The position numbers were made by a program, and so were the translations under genes. Below the pieces are notes generated by a model, which saw nothing but the letters and a program-made list of their open reading frames with translations, was not told the DNA's origin and searched no databases. This document shows positions 32,587 through 43,600 of a DNA stretch of 64,000 nt, in pieces. The stretch comes from Nibribacter roseus. GTDB taxonomy: Bacteria > Bacteroidota > Bacteroidia > Cytophagales > Hymenobacteraceae. The DNA lies in the NCBI RefSeq assembly GCF_042662225.1, contig NZ_JBHSYQ010000004.1, positions 124,001 to 188,000 of the forward strand, given 5' to 3'. Each line of letters starts with the position of its first letter. The first letter of the stretch is position 1.

Positions 32587-33519
32587 TTGTCTTACCCCAA
32601 ATTAAAATTTTTAAGTATGCCTATTAATGAGTTGGAGAGACATCCATATCTGAATTATTTAGAAGATTTCAATGTGGTTCCAAAACCTGCTTATTCAGGA
32701 ATAATAATAGGCTCTTTTCCCATTTACGCTTGTACTGACACACTTGATATTAACCTTAATGTTATTCAGCAAAGGTTAAATTTAAATGAGGTAAAAATGA
32801 GGTTCTTTTATGGGAGCAAGAAAAGCAACCTTTGGAAATATAGTACTGCAGCATTTGGTGTATTAGATCCTACTTTAGCCATGGCTGGAGATAACTTGAC
32901 TAGTCTACCTGATTTAGTTAGAGAAAGAACGATAGATTTTTTACAATCTAATGATTTATTGATAACAGATGTAATCCTCCGGACCAATAGGAGGAAGAAG
33001 AGCAGTGAAGATTCAAACTTGTGGATTACAGATGATGGAGTGAATCAAAATATCAAAGATAATCTTCAGTTAAATTATAATCTTCGGAATACGCTTGAAA
33101 GATTTCCTACAATAAATAATTTGTATTTTACAGCCAATGGAATAGATGGGAAAAGCCCATTTGGATGGTTTCGGTCATTATTTGACAACCTTGAAATACA
33201 TGAACCTAGAGTAATAGGTGGAAGAACTTGGGGCTTTACTTGTATAGTAGAAAATAGAACTTACAAAGTTTTCCTGTTGCCCACCCCAAAAACTAGAGGT
33301 ATTCATTTTACTGACAATAGAAGAGTTGAAATGTTTGCTAATTTTCTACAAAGTACTAATATAGAGTTGTATATAAGTATTGATAATGTCCCCCAAAGCC
33401 TTTGGACTCCTATGCAGAAGTATGAATTAACAGAAGCACGAGAAGAGTTTTTAATTGAGTGCTACAGGCAAGCATTAGTTCTGAATAATTTGGATTTCAC
33501 CGGATTTGTTAACAATTAG
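32587..33519 (+). CDS. UDG-superfamily-like protein
   Basis: The 310-aa protein has SGIIIGSFPIYACTD, then RFFYGSKKSNLWKY. This order (GSxP, then a Tyr-Gly, then Asn-xx-Trp) is like uracil/hypoxanthine-DNA glycosylases of the Mug/TDG-like superfamily. A later LLPTPKTRG lies where these enzymes have their second motif. It may remove or recognise modified bases, or act as a DNA sensor. The start is TTG 32587 or ATG 32617; the glycosylase core is unaffected. It is 16 nt after the receiver gene and probably in the same operon. Confidence 0.5.
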   Translation: MSYPKLKFLSMPINELERHPYLNYLEDFNVVPKPAYSGIIIGSFPIYACTDTLDINLNVIQQRLNLNEVKMRFFYGSKKSNLWKYSTAAFGVLDPTLAMAGDNLTSLPDLVRERTIDFLQSNDLLITDVILRTNRRKKSSEDSNLWITDDGVNQNIKDNLQLNYNLRNTLERFPTINNLYFTANGIDGKSPFGWFRSLFDNLEIHEPRVIGGRTWGFTCIVENRTYKVFLLPTPKTRGIHFTDNRRVEMFANFLQSTNIELYISIDNVPQSLWTPMQKYELTEAREEFLIECYRQALVLNNLDFTGFVNN

Positions 33520-33633
33520 TTAGTTTGATGATAAATTAAATTAATAGGACACTCACAGTTTAGCTTAACTTTACATACAGTACTCCTCCGAATAAATTTT
33601 TCTGATTTTAACAAAATTTGACATAATAACTTC

Positions 33634-35982
33634 ATGAATACAGCAGTACACAACAAACTAGTTTCCTTTATTTGGTCTATTGCAGACGACTGTCTGCGTG
33701 ATGTATATGTGCGCGGCAAATACCGCGATGTAATTCTTCCTATGGTAGTGTTACGTCGCTTAGATGCACTCTTAGAACCTACTAAAGATGCCGTGATGGA
33801 AGAATTAGCCTTCCAGCGCGATGAGGCTCAATTTACTGAGTGGGATGAAAGTGGCTTGCGCCAGGCATCTGGTTACGTGTTTTACAACACTAGTGAGTGG
33901 ACTCTGCAGCGCTTGCATGATACCGCCACCAACAGCCAGCAAATCCTTCAGGCAAACTTTGAAGACTATCTTAATGGCTTTAGCACCAATGTGAAGGAGA
34001 TCATTGAGAAATTTAAGCTGAAGAGCCAGGTCCGGCACATGGCTAACAAAGATGTGCTGCTGAACGTGCTGGAGAAATTCACCTCGCCGTACATCAACCT
34101 CACTCCTTTTGAGAAAGCCGATCCAGACGGCAGAAAGCTGCCGCCGTTGAGCAACCTGGGCATGGGCTACGTGTTTGAGGAGCTGATCAGGAAGTTCAAC
34201 GAGGAGAACAACGAGGAAGCCGGGGAGCACTTCACGCCAAGGGAAGTGATTGACCTGATGACCCACGTCATCTTTGAGCCTGTAAAAGACAACCTGCCAC
34301 CGGTGATCACTATCTATGACCCGGCCTGCGGCTCTGGAGGTATGCTTACTGAGTCTCAGAACTTCATCAAAGACGAGGAAGGGGAAATCAGAGCCACTGG
34401 AGATGTGCACCTGTTCGGAAAGGAGATTAATGACGAAACCTACGCCATCTGCAAGTCTGACATGATGATCAAGGGTAATAACCCTGAGAACATACGGGTA
34501 GGCTCTACTCTTAGCACAGATGAATTTGCGGGCATGAACTTCAATTTCATGCTGTCTAACCCGCCGTACGGTAAATCATGGGCGAGTGAGCAGAAGTACA
34601 TCAAAGACGGCAAAGACATCATTGACCCACGCTTCCAGATTAAGCTGAAGGACTACTGGGGAACCGATAAAGACGAGGATGCGACGCCCCGGTCTTCTGA
34701 CGGGCAGTTGCTGTTCCTGATGGAGATGGTGAACAAAATGAAGCCGCTGAGCCAGAGCCCAACCGGCTCACGCATTGCCTCGGTGCACAACGGTTCCAGC
34801 TTGTTTACCGGTGATGCCGGAGGGGGCGAAAGCAACATCCGCCGCTATCTCATTGAGAATGACTGGCTAGAAGCCATCATCCAGTTACCCAACAACATGT
34901 TCTATAACACGGGTATCACCACCTATATCTGGGTACTGAGCAACAACAAGGCTCCGCACCGCCAAGGCAAGGTGCAGTTGATAGATGCCGGGCAGTTGTA
35001 CCGCAAGCTGCGCAAGAACCTGGGCAACAAGAACTGCGAGTTCTCGCCCGAGCACATTAGGGAGATTGTGAACGTGTACGAGCAAATGCAGGCGGTGGAG
35101 CTCGAAGGTGACGAAGGCATTGCCTCTAAAGTATTTGATAATGCTGATTTCGGTTACTATAAAGTAACCATTGAACGCCCTAAGCGCCTGAGGGCGCAGT
35201 TTAGCGCCGAGCGTATTGCGGAACTGCGCTTTGACAAGGCCTTGCGGGAGCCCATGGAGTGGGCGTTTGACCAATTTGGCGAGGAAGTGTATACTCACCT
35301 TGAACAGCACGAGAAAGCCATTCTGGACTACGCCGAGAAACAAGAACTGAACCTGAACGCCAAGCAGGCGAAAGCCCTGGTGAGTAAAGACACCTGGCAG
35401 AAAGGACTGGACTTGCTGAACACCGCTACCGAACTCATGCTGGCCATTGGTTCAGAAGAGTACCATGACTTCAATGTGTTCCGGGAGCAGGTAGAAGCAG
35501 AACTGAAAGCCAGAAAAATTAAACTCTCTGCCACAGAGAAGAAGGCCATACTAAATGCCGTGACCTGGTATGATGCCTCTGCCGAAAAAGTAGAGAAAGG
35601 CATTACCAAACTGACAGGTGAAAAGCTGGAGAAACTGCTTGAATACCTGGGTTGTGAGGAAAGCCAATTGGCAGACTTTGGCTACTACGCTACGGGCAAG
35701 AAAGGCGAGTACCTGGAGTATGAGACCGAAAGCGACCTGCGGGATACCGAGAACGTGCCCCTGAAGGACAACATCTATGACTACTTCCAACGCGAAGTGA
35801 AACCACACGTTGCCGAGGCCTGGATTAGCTTAGATGCCATCAAAATTGGCTATGAGATCAGCTTCAACAAGTACTTCTACCGCCACAAGTCTTTGCGCAG
35901 CCTTGAAGAAGTGAGCCATGATATTTTGGCACTAGAAGCCGAGAGTGATGGTCTGATCCGTGAAATCTTAACCTTAGCATAA
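33634..35982 (+). CDS. hsdM: Type I restriction-modification methyltransferase subunit
   Basis: HsdM methylates adenine in the type I target as part of the M2S complex. The 782-aa protein has HsdM_N (1-155), then EEAGEHFTPREVIDLM, motif I YDPACGSGGML near residue 230, and motif IV SNPPYGKSWA near 308. It has an extra C-terminal part (about 490-782) with coiled and acidic segments, longer than the E. coli form but seen in other HsdM. It shares one base with hsdS. It is richer in GC than the module upstream. Confidence 0.95.
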   Translation: MNTAVHNKLVSFIWSIADDCLRDVYVRGKYRDVILPMVVLRRLDALLEPTKDAVMEELAFQRDEAQFTEWDESGLRQASGYVFYNTSEWTLQRLHDTATNSQQILQANFEDYLNGFSTNVKEIIEKFKLKSQVRHMANKDVLLNVLEKFTSPYINLTPFEKADPDGRKLPPLSNLGMGYVFEELIRKFNEENNEEAGEHFTPREVIDLMTHVIFEPVKDNLPPVITIYDPACGSGGMLTESQNFIKDEEGEIRATGDVHLFGKEINDETYAICKSDMMIKGNNPENIRVGSTLSTDEFAGMNFNFMLSNPPYGKSWASEQKYIKDGKDIIDPRFQIKLKDYWGTDKDEDATPRSSDGQLLFLMEMVNKMKPLSQSPTGSRIASVHNGSSLFTGDAGGGESNIRRYLIENDWLEAIIQLPNNMFYNTGITTYIWVLSNNKAPHRQGKVQLIDAGQLYRKLRKNLGNKNCEFSPEHIREIVNVYEQMQAVELEGDEGIASKVFDNADFGYYKVTIERPKRLRAQFSAERIAELRFDKALREPMEWAFDQFGEEVYTHLEQHEKAILDYAEKQELNLNAKQAKALVSKDTWQKGLDLLNTATELMLAIGSEEYHDFNVFREQVEAELKARKIKLSATEKKAILNAVTWYDASAEKVEKGITKLTGEKLEKLLEYLGCEESQLADFGYYATGKKGEYLEYETESDLRDTENVPLKDNIYDYFQREVKPHVAEAWISLDAIKIGYEISFNKYFYRHKSLRSLEEVSHDILALEAESDGLIREILTLA

Positions 35983-37256
35983 TGGAAGCGATAGCAGAAG
36001 AAGTGCAAGTAATAAAATATCCTGCCTACAAGGATTCGGGCGAAGATTGGATTGGTGAAATTCCTGAGCATTGGGAGATCATTAAGCTTAAGCTTATTTT
36101 CAAAGAGAAAAAAATCAAACATAATCCAGAATTGAATTGCGGTTCAATAAGCTTTGGAAAAGTCGTAGTAAAGAATGATGAAAAAATTCCTCTATCAACT
36201 AAGGCTTCTTATCAGGAAGTTCTAAAAGGGGAATTTTTAATAAATCCATTAAATCTAAATTATGACTTAATCAGTTTAAGGATAGCCCTTTCTGAAATTA
36301 ATGTTGTTGTTAGCTCAGGATATATTGTGCTTAACAATATCATCGATATCAACAAAGATTACTTCAAATACCTGCTTCATCGGTATGATGTAGCCTATAT
36401 GAAACTTCTTGGGTCAGGGGTAAGACAGACTATCAACTTCAATCATATTGCAAATAGTTTGTTGTTATTCCCTCCACAAGAAGAACAGACTGCTATTTCC
36501 CAATTCCTTGACCGCAAAACAGCTCAGATTGACAAAGCCATTGGTATAAAAGAAAAGCAGATAGAACTACTCAAAGAGCGCAAGCAAGTACTCCTCCAAA
36601 ATGCCGTTATCCGTGGTCTAAATCCTGATGCACCCATGAAAGACAGTGGTGTGGAATGGATTGGGGAAATACCGGCGCATTGGAAAGTTCTATACAACAG
36701 AAGATTATTTCGTGAAAATAGTAGGAAGATCACTAACTCTTATGAGCTTCCCTTGTCGCTCTCTCAAGTGGATGGAGTTATTCCTTCTGAAACTATGAAG
36801 GAACGTTCTCTAAGTCCGGCTCACCGAGATAATTTCAAACTTTGTATGCCTAGAGATCTTGTTGTGAATAGGTTTAAAGGACATTTAGGTGTATTCTTCG
36901 AATCAAAGTACAGAGGAATAGTGACTTTTCATTATGGTGTTTTTGAGCCGGAAGTAGGAGTAAACACGAAGTACTATGAGTTATTATTTCATACAGAAAT
37001 TTACAAAACCGTCTATGCTGGTGCTTCAAATGGAATGACAATTGGTTTACAAAACCTATCGAATCAAAATTTTTATGATATAAAGTCTATCACACCGCCA
37101 TTGGATGAGCAAAATGAAATTGTTGCTTATTCTGACTTAATAACCATTAAAACAAACAATGCCATTGCTAAAATTGAAAAAGAAATTGAAAAACTGAAGG
37201 AGTATAAGGCAAGCTTAATTAATAGTGCGGTAACGGGTAAAATCAAAGTTTACTAA
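35982..37256 (+). CDS. hsdS: Type I restriction specificity subunit
   Basis: HsdS reads the split DNA target. The 424-aa protein has two similar halves: each begins with DSGxxWIGEIPxHW (about 17 and 219) and ends with a conserved coiled helix (FLDRKTAQIDKAI...LKERKQVLLQNAV and KIEKEIEKLKEYKASLINSAVTG). The target-recognition domains are AT-rich compared with hsdM, as expected for exchangeable TRDs. Confidence 0.95.
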   Translation: MEAIAEEVQVIKYPAYKDSGEDWIGEIPEHWEIIKLKLIFKEKKIKHNPELNCGSISFGKVVVKNDEKIPLSTKASYQEVLKGEFLINPLNLNYDLISLRIALSEINVVVSSGYIVLNNIIDINKDYFKYLLHRYDVAYMKLLGSGVRQTINFNHIANSLLLFPPQEEQTAISQFLDRKTAQIDKAIGIKEKQIELLKERKQVLLQNAVIRGLNPDAPMKDSGVEWIGEIPAHWKVLYNRRLFRENSRKITNSYELPLSLSQVDGVIPSETMKERSLSPAHRDNFKLCMPRDLVVNRFKGHLGVFFESKYRGIVTFHYGVFEPEVGVNTKYYELLFHTEIYKTVYAGASNGMTIGLQNLSNQNFYDIKSITPPLDEQNEIVAYSDLITIKTNNAIAKIEKEIEKLKEYKASLINSAVTGKIKVY

Positions 37257-37257
37257 C

Positions 37258-38706
37258 ATGGAAGAAGCTCAACTCGCAATACTTGAAGATACTATTGAAG
37301 CCAAACAGATTTCTAAATTACTAGCAAGAGTAGAATCGGTTTTTCATGGCTTTGCTTATGAACCGCGCTTGGTGAAGGTAAAGGAACTGTTGGCTAATGT
37401 TAAAATTCAGATTCCTTATTACCAGCGGCCATATAAGTGGTCTACGCATAATGTAAATCAGCTATTAGATGATATTCTGTTGCACCGTAAGCGTTCTGCC
37501 TATCGCTTAGGTACCCTTGTGATGCATCAGGAACCAGGCCAAGAGGAACTTCACATTGTAGATGGTCAGCAGCGTAGCATTACGCTTACCCTAATTGCAC
37601 TAGCTATATATGACACACAGAAGGAGCTGTTAAAGCAAATAAGCAAAGAAGAGAATCTGCCTGCTTACAGACCGCAGTTGGCCGCTCTCAAGTTCAGTGA
37701 CAGGCTTTCACAGAAAAACATCCAACAGAATTACCAAGAGATAAAGAGGAGAGTGCGTGAGTTTGACGTAGATGCTGTGCGCTTCTTCTATTACAACTGC
37801 GAATTGGTTGAGGTAGTCATCAGAAACATTTCCGAAGCCTTTCAATTTTTCGATTCTCAGAATGCCCGAGGCCGTGACCTGGAGCCGCATGATTTATTAA
37901 AAGCATTTCACCTGCGTGAAATGTCGCACTCCTCCACTGAACAGGAGAAACTTGATAGCGTAGCAGCTTGGGAGGCAATGGATACAGAACATCTCGCCAG
38001 TTTGTTTGGTAACTACCTATACAGGGTACGCAAATGGTCAAAAGGCTACTCAGCGCGTTACTTTACCAAGAACGATGTAGGTGTGTTCAAAGGAGTAAGT
38101 CCACAGGTAAAAGAAGTAATGCCATTCGCTGCCTTACATCGCATTGGCCACTTTTACATAGATGCTTATAACAAGGAGTACCACCGCCAGATAGATGGTG
38201 TGGTCATGCCTTTCCCTTTTCAGTTAGATGGTGTGTTAATGAATGGCAAACGCTTCTTTGAACTAGTCAATCACTACCAATCGCTGCTCAAGCAGATGAA
38301 AGAGCTAAAACATCAACTGAAAGAGAATGAAGATTCGCCCGCTTATAAAATATTGAAAACATTGGACAGCTATCCCAGCCGGGACCGCTTAGGTGATAAG
38401 TATGTACGCAATCTCTTTGATTGTTGCCTGCTCTATTACCTGGATAAGTTTGGCACAGTTGAAATTGACCGTGCTATTGAAAAGTTCTTTGTCTGGGCTT
38501 ACAGCTTACGCCTGCAGCAGTATTCGGTAAGGTTGGCATCTATGGATAATCACACTAAAGAGAGTGAAAGAGTATTCAAAAAAATGCGTGAAGCTCTTCG
38601 CCCAGCGGATATCTTAGGAATTTCATTAACTCTTCCAAAAGAGATAAAGGCAACACAGATAAAGGAAATTGTAGATCTATTTAAAAGTTTGCATTATCTC
38701 CCATGA
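37258..38706 (+). CDS. DUF262 (GmrSD-like) protein
   Basis: The 482-aa protein has the DUF262 core IPYYQRPYKWSTHNVNQLLDDI near 51-71 and the signature IVDGQQRSITLTLIALA near 100-117, the NTPase/nuclease-like site of GmrS. A mid-region QFFDSQNARGRDLEPHDLLKAFHLR is typical. There is no clear C-terminal HNH. It is 1 nt from hsdS and overlaps the next gene by 4 nt, so it is part of the RM operon. It may add modification-dependent (type IV) restriction. Confidence 0.85.
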   Translation: MEEAQLAILEDTIEAKQISKLLARVESVFHGFAYEPRLVKVKELLANVKIQIPYYQRPYKWSTHNVNQLLDDILLHRKRSAYRLGTLVMHQEPGQEELHIVDGQQRSITLTLIALAIYDTQKELLKQISKEENLPAYRPQLAALKFSDRLSQKNIQQNYQEIKRRVREFDVDAVRFFYYNCELVEVVIRNISEAFQFFDSQNARGRDLEPHDLLKAFHLREMSHSSTEQEKLDSVAAWEAMDTEHLASLFGNYLYRVRKWSKGYSARYFTKNDVGVFKGVSPQVKEVMPFAALHRIGHFYIDAYNKEYHRQIDGVVMPFPFQLDGVLMNGKRFFELVNHYQSLLKQMKELKHQLKENEDSPAYKILKTLDSYPSRDRLGDKYVRNLFDCCLLYYLDKFGTVEIDRAIEKFFVWAYSLRLQQYSVRLASMDNHTKESERVFKKMREALRPADILGISLTLPKEIKATQIKEIVDLFKSLHYLP

Positions 38707-40634
38707 GCAACCAATATATTAAAACCCTTAGCATCCAGGAACTCTTTGATGCGGATCAGTACCTGATTCCTGTTTATCAAAGGAACTACGCTTGGGAGGC
38801 TAAAGAAATAAATCAGCTAATCCAGGACATAGCCGATTATGCTACTCACTATCCAGACACCAATTATTACATTGGTACCCTGGTTATTTACAAGCGTGGC
38901 AATACTAGTAATACGCTTTATGAGACTATAGATGGGCAGCAGCGATTAACTACTCTTAACATACTGCTTAATGTACTTAAGCGAGAGTTTAGAGACGAGT
39001 TGAAGTGCTTGCTTCACAGAAAGGGTCTAAACTTAGCTTTTGAAAGTCGGCCATTGGCAACCGAAACGTTACAGGTAATTGCTGCCGATACAGATGTAGT
39101 ACCTTTTCAGGAAAGCCAATCATATGCTCCTGTTATTCGCAGAGCTTATACAATTGCAAAAACAGGCTTAGAGAAGATCACAAGAGAAACAGAAATAGGT
39201 ATTAATGATTTTTATGAATACCTGATGAAGCGTGTGTTCATTTTAAGAGTGGGGGTACCAGAAGACACAAATCTGAACCACTACTTTGAAATAATGAACA
39301 ACCGAGGTGAGCAGCTGGAGAAGCATGAAATTCTGAAGGCGAGGCTTCTTGAAAAAATTCAGGATGACACAGAAGCCAGCATTGCTTTCAATAAAGTATG
39401 GGAAGCATGCTCAGACATGGAGCGCTATGTGCAATATGGATTTAGCCCTGCACAACGTGATACATTGTTTGTAGCAAAAGATTGGGATACCTTTCAAGCA
39501 AACAGCTTTGAAGATTTAAAAAGCTTTCTCGGTAACTCAGGTTCTGGTACTGGATATATTACAGAGGATGAAGCTGAGTTTAAAAGTCTTAGTATTGACG
39601 AAATAATAGCTGCTAGCCCTTTTCAAATAGGTTATATAAAAGAAGCTGGTGAAGCGCCTGAACGTTTTACCTCAGTTATCAGCTTCCCTAACTTCCTCCT
39701 GCATGTTCTTCGCCTTCAGACGAAGCAGAACGTGCCACTGGATGACAAAAGATTACTTGACACCTTCGACGAATATCTTAAGAAGGATGAAGAGGGACCA
39801 ATAGCCTTTGTACAGAAATTTGGCTTCAATTTGTTAAAAGTCCGATACCTGTTCGATAAGTACATTCTGAAGCGGGAGGTATTGAAGGAGCAGGAAAGAT
39901 GGAGTCTGAAGCGGCTAAAATGGCAACAAAACAATAGCGCGAGCTATGTAAACTCTTTTGGTGCTGAAGAAGCACAAGAAGGAGAAAACCAAAGCCTAAT
40001 AATGATGCTAGCTATGTTCCATGTATCTGCCCCAACACAGGTATATAAGCACTGGCTGAACGCCGCCTTAAAGTTTGTTTTTGAACAAGAAACTGTTGAC
40101 TCTGCTGCTTACCTGAATTATCTGGAGAATTTAGCTAGACGCTATCTTTTCAATCGTTACCTAAAGGCAGAACCAGATGATTACTATCAGATCATCTTCA
40201 AGAATGTAGTCACACCTGCAAAAGAAGAGTTAAATGAAGATCGACTTAATCAGGGAACGGCTGTAGAGAACTTCATTTTTAATTATCTTGATTATCTGCT
40301 TTGGAAGAAAAAATCTGAAGGGTATCAGAAATTTGAATTCAGCTTTAGTAACTCCGTTGAGCATTATTACCCACAGAATCCATTAGGCAACATTGACCGC
40401 CTTAAAGAGGGGCTTAATGAATTCGGCAACCTCTGCCTGATCAGTAGCAGTAAAAATTCTAAATTAAGTAACAATCTACCTGCCGCTAAAAAAGACTACT
40501 ATTATAAAGTAGGAGCTGATAGCCTTAAGCAGCAACTAATGATGAAATACGTGCATTGGGGCACTACTGAAATCCGAAACCATGGAAGCCAGATGAAGCA
40601 AATTCTTTTTAATGAACTTAACAATTTAAACTAG
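38703..40634 (+). CDS. DUF262-DUF1524 (GmrSD-like) nuclease
   Basis: The 643-aa protein has DUF262 (LIPVYQRNYAWEAKEINQLIQDI near 16-38; TIDGQQRLTTLNILLNVL near 77-94) and a C-terminal DUF1524 HNH-like domain (EHYYPQNPLG near 557-566, then LNEFGNLCLISSSKNSKLSN). This is the full GmrSD layout, with His-Asn nuclease residues near the end. Together with the upstream DUF262 gene it may form a complex, perhaps targeting modified DNA of phages that escape HsdR. Confidence 0.85.
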   Translation: MSNQYIKTLSIQELFDADQYLIPVYQRNYAWEAKEINQLIQDIADYATHYPDTNYYIGTLVIYKRGNTSNTLYETIDGQQRLTTLNILLNVLKREFRDELKCLLHRKGLNLAFESRPLATETLQVIAADTDVVPFQESQSYAPVIRRAYTIAKTGLEKITRETEIGINDFYEYLMKRVFILRVGVPEDTNLNHYFEIMNNRGEQLEKHEILKARLLEKIQDDTEASIAFNKVWEACSDMERYVQYGFSPAQRDTLFVAKDWDTFQANSFEDLKSFLGNSGSGTGYITEDEAEFKSLSIDEIIAASPFQIGYIKEAGEAPERFTSVISFPNFLLHVLRLQTKQNVPLDDKRLLDTFDEYLKKDEEGPIAFVQKFGFNLLKVRYLFDKYILKREVLKEQERWSLKRLKWQQNNSASYVNSFGAEEAQEGENQSLIMMLAMFHVSAPTQVYKHWLNAALKFVFEQETVDSAAYLNYLENLARRYLFNRYLKAEPDDYYQIIFKNVVTPAKEELNEDRLNQGTAVENFIFNYLDYLLWKKKSEGYQKFEFSFSNSVEHYYPQNPLGNIDRLKEGLNEFGNLCLISSSKNSKLSNNLPAAKKDYYYKVGADSLKQQLMMKYVHWGTTEIRNHGSQMKQILFNELNNLN

Positions 40635-40636
40635 TC

Positions 40637-43600
40637 ATGCCTAGTCTTACCAACGAGAAAGCTTTAGAAGCAGCCATTGAAAAACGTTTAACTGGTACTT
40701 GCCTTGAAGAGCTTCAGGAACTGGATCCAGTGTTAAATTCAGTTGCTGATAGAAAAGAGATGTATCGTGGAGGTAATGGCTACTTTATTGGCTATCCAGA
40801 TGATTTTAATTCTAAATATGCGATAGACGAGCATCGTTTCTGGCACTTTCTTGAAACTACCCAAAAAGAGGAGCTAGCTAAGCTACAGAAGCAAAGCGAT
40901 TGGAAGTTGAAGATTCTGGATCGTTTGGATAAGATGATCAAGAAATACGGTATTCTGAGAATCTTACGAAAAGGTTTAGAAGTAGATGATGCTGAGTTCA
41001 CGTTGCTATTTCCCTCTCCATTGGCTAGCAGTAGCGATACCGTTAAAAAGAGGTTTGAGAGCAATGAGTTTAGTGTTACCCGGCAGGTACGCTACTCTAT
41101 CAAGAATCCATTAGAAGAAATTGATCTGGTTCTTTTTGTAAACGGGTTACCATTTGCTACTGCTGAACTGAAAAACCATTGGACTGGTCAAAATGCCAAA
41201 GTTCACGGCCAAAATCAATACAAATTTAAGAGAGATATTACCCAGCCGCTACTCAACTTCGGCCGGTGTATAGTGCACTTTGCCGTAGATACGAACGAAG
41301 TGTACATGACCACTAAGCTCACAGGAGATGATGGGACTTTCTTCCTGCCTTTCAACTTAGGTTGTGACCACGGCAAGGGTAATCCTGTAAATCCGTTTGG
41401 GCATAAAACCAGTTATTTGTGGGATCAGGTATTAACCAGGCAGAGTGTAGCCAATATTATCCAGCACTTTGTTCGTTTTGACGGCAAAGACACTGATCCG
41501 CTGAATAAGAAGACTCTCTTCTTTCCACGCTATCACCAGTTAGATGTGGTGCGTAAATTGATTTCTGATGCCAGCAAAAATGGCGTGGGGCAAACCTATC
41601 TTATACAGCATTCTGCAGGTTCTGGAAAGTCTAATTCCATCACCTGGGCAGCCTTTCAGCTTATAGAAACATATCCTGAGAATGATTCCATACCAGGTAG
41701 CAAGGGAGTTCAGAACCCTTTGTTTGATTCAGTTATTGTGGTCACAGACAGAAGGCTGCTTGACAAACAGATAAGAGAGAACATTAAAGAGTTTTCAGAA
41801 GTTAAAAACATTGTTGCTCCCGCCTATTCCTCTAGGGAGCTAAAAGAGAGTTTAGAAGCTGGTAAACGCATCATTATTACCACCATTCAGAAGTTCCCAT
41901 TCATTATTGACGGTATAGCTGACTTAAGTGAAAAACGCTTTGCGGTAATCATTGACGAGGCTCACAGTAGCCAAAGCGGGTCTGCGGCTGATAATATGAA
42001 TAAGGCAATGGGCAACACCAGTAGTGAAGAAGAGGAAGATCCAGATCCTCAGGATAAGATTCTGGCAGCTATGAAAGGTCGTAAAATGCGGGGGAATGCT
42101 TCTTACCTGGCATTTACTGCAACGCCTAAAAATAATACGCTAGAGAAATTTGGTGTAAAACAACCAGATGGAAAGTTCAAACCTTTTCACCTGTATTCTA
42201 TGAAACAGGCCATAGAAGAAGGGTTTATCCTGGATGTGCTGGCTAATTACACCACTTACAGAAGTTACTACGAGATTGAAAAGTCTATTGAGGATAACCC
42301 CATCTTTGATACAGTTAAAGCACAAAAGAAATTACGTGCCTTTGTAGAACGGAACCCAGAGACCATCGCCACCAAGGCTGAAATCATGCTTGATCACTTC
42401 CTGACCAAAGTGGTTAATACCAAAAAGCTCAAAGGCAAAGCTAAAGCCATGGTCGTTACCCAGAGCATTGAATCAGCCATTCGCTATTTCTTTGCTTTAA
42501 AGAAATTGGTGGAAAGCAAAGGCAACCCATTCAAGATTGCTATTGCTTTTTCTGGGAAGAAGAAAGTAGACGGTATTGAGTACACTGAGGATGATATAAA
42601 CAATTTTCCACCTCAGCTAGATACAGCCAAGCCTACAGATCCAGGCTATATTTCTGATAAAATTGCCCGGTACTTCAATATGGATGAGTACCGTATTTTG
42701 GTTGTCGCCAACAAGTACCTCACAGGTTTTGACCAGCCGAAGCTTACAGCTATGTATGTTGACAAGAAGCTGCAAGGAGTATTGGCAGTACAGGCTCTTT
42801 CCCGGTTAAACCGGTCCGCTAATAAGCTTGGAAAGAAAACGGAAGACCTGTTTGTATTGGATTTCTTTAATTCTGTGGATGATATTAAGAAGTCATTTGA
42901 TCCTTTCTACACTTCCACAACGCTTAGCAAGGCAACGGATGTAAATGTCCTACACGAGTTAAAAAGCTCTTTGGACGAAGCAGGGGTATATGAATGGTCA
43001 GAAGTAGAGGAATTCACTGCCAACTATTTTCAAGGATTAGAAGCGGAACAGTACCTAAGCCCAATCATTCAGGTTGCTGCAGAACGTTTCAACCAAGGCC
43101 TAGAATTAGACGACAAAGCTAAAGCTGACTTTAAAATCAAGGCAAAGCAGTTTGTGAAGATTTACGGCCAAATGGCTTCTATTCTTCCTTTTGAAGTAGT
43201 CAAGTGGGAAAAGCTGTTCTGGTTACTGAAGTTCTTGATTCCCCATTTAGTTATTGCTGACCCAATCCAGGATGCATTAGATGGGCTGTTGAATTCAGTT
43301 GACCTGTCTACTTATGGATTGGAAAGGGTGAAGTTAAGTGCTAACATTGGTCTGGATGCTTCAGAAACAGAATTAGAGCCACAGAACCCTAATCCTAGAA
43401 GTGCTCATGGTGGAGACTCTGAAGAAAATCCACTTGACTTAATCATCAAAGCATTCAATGAACGCTGGTTCCAAGGCTGGGAAGCAACTCCTGAAGAACA
43501 AAAGGTAAAGTTTGTCTCCCTAGCACAAAGCATGAGAGCCCATCCTGACTTTCAGGAAAAGTACTCAGATAACAAAGATGTTCAGAACAGGGAAATCGCT

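Noticed and set aside
33805..34410. 201-aa reverse-strand frame inside hsdM
   Set aside because: It covers the conserved methyltransferase motifs of the sense gene and has no support of its own.
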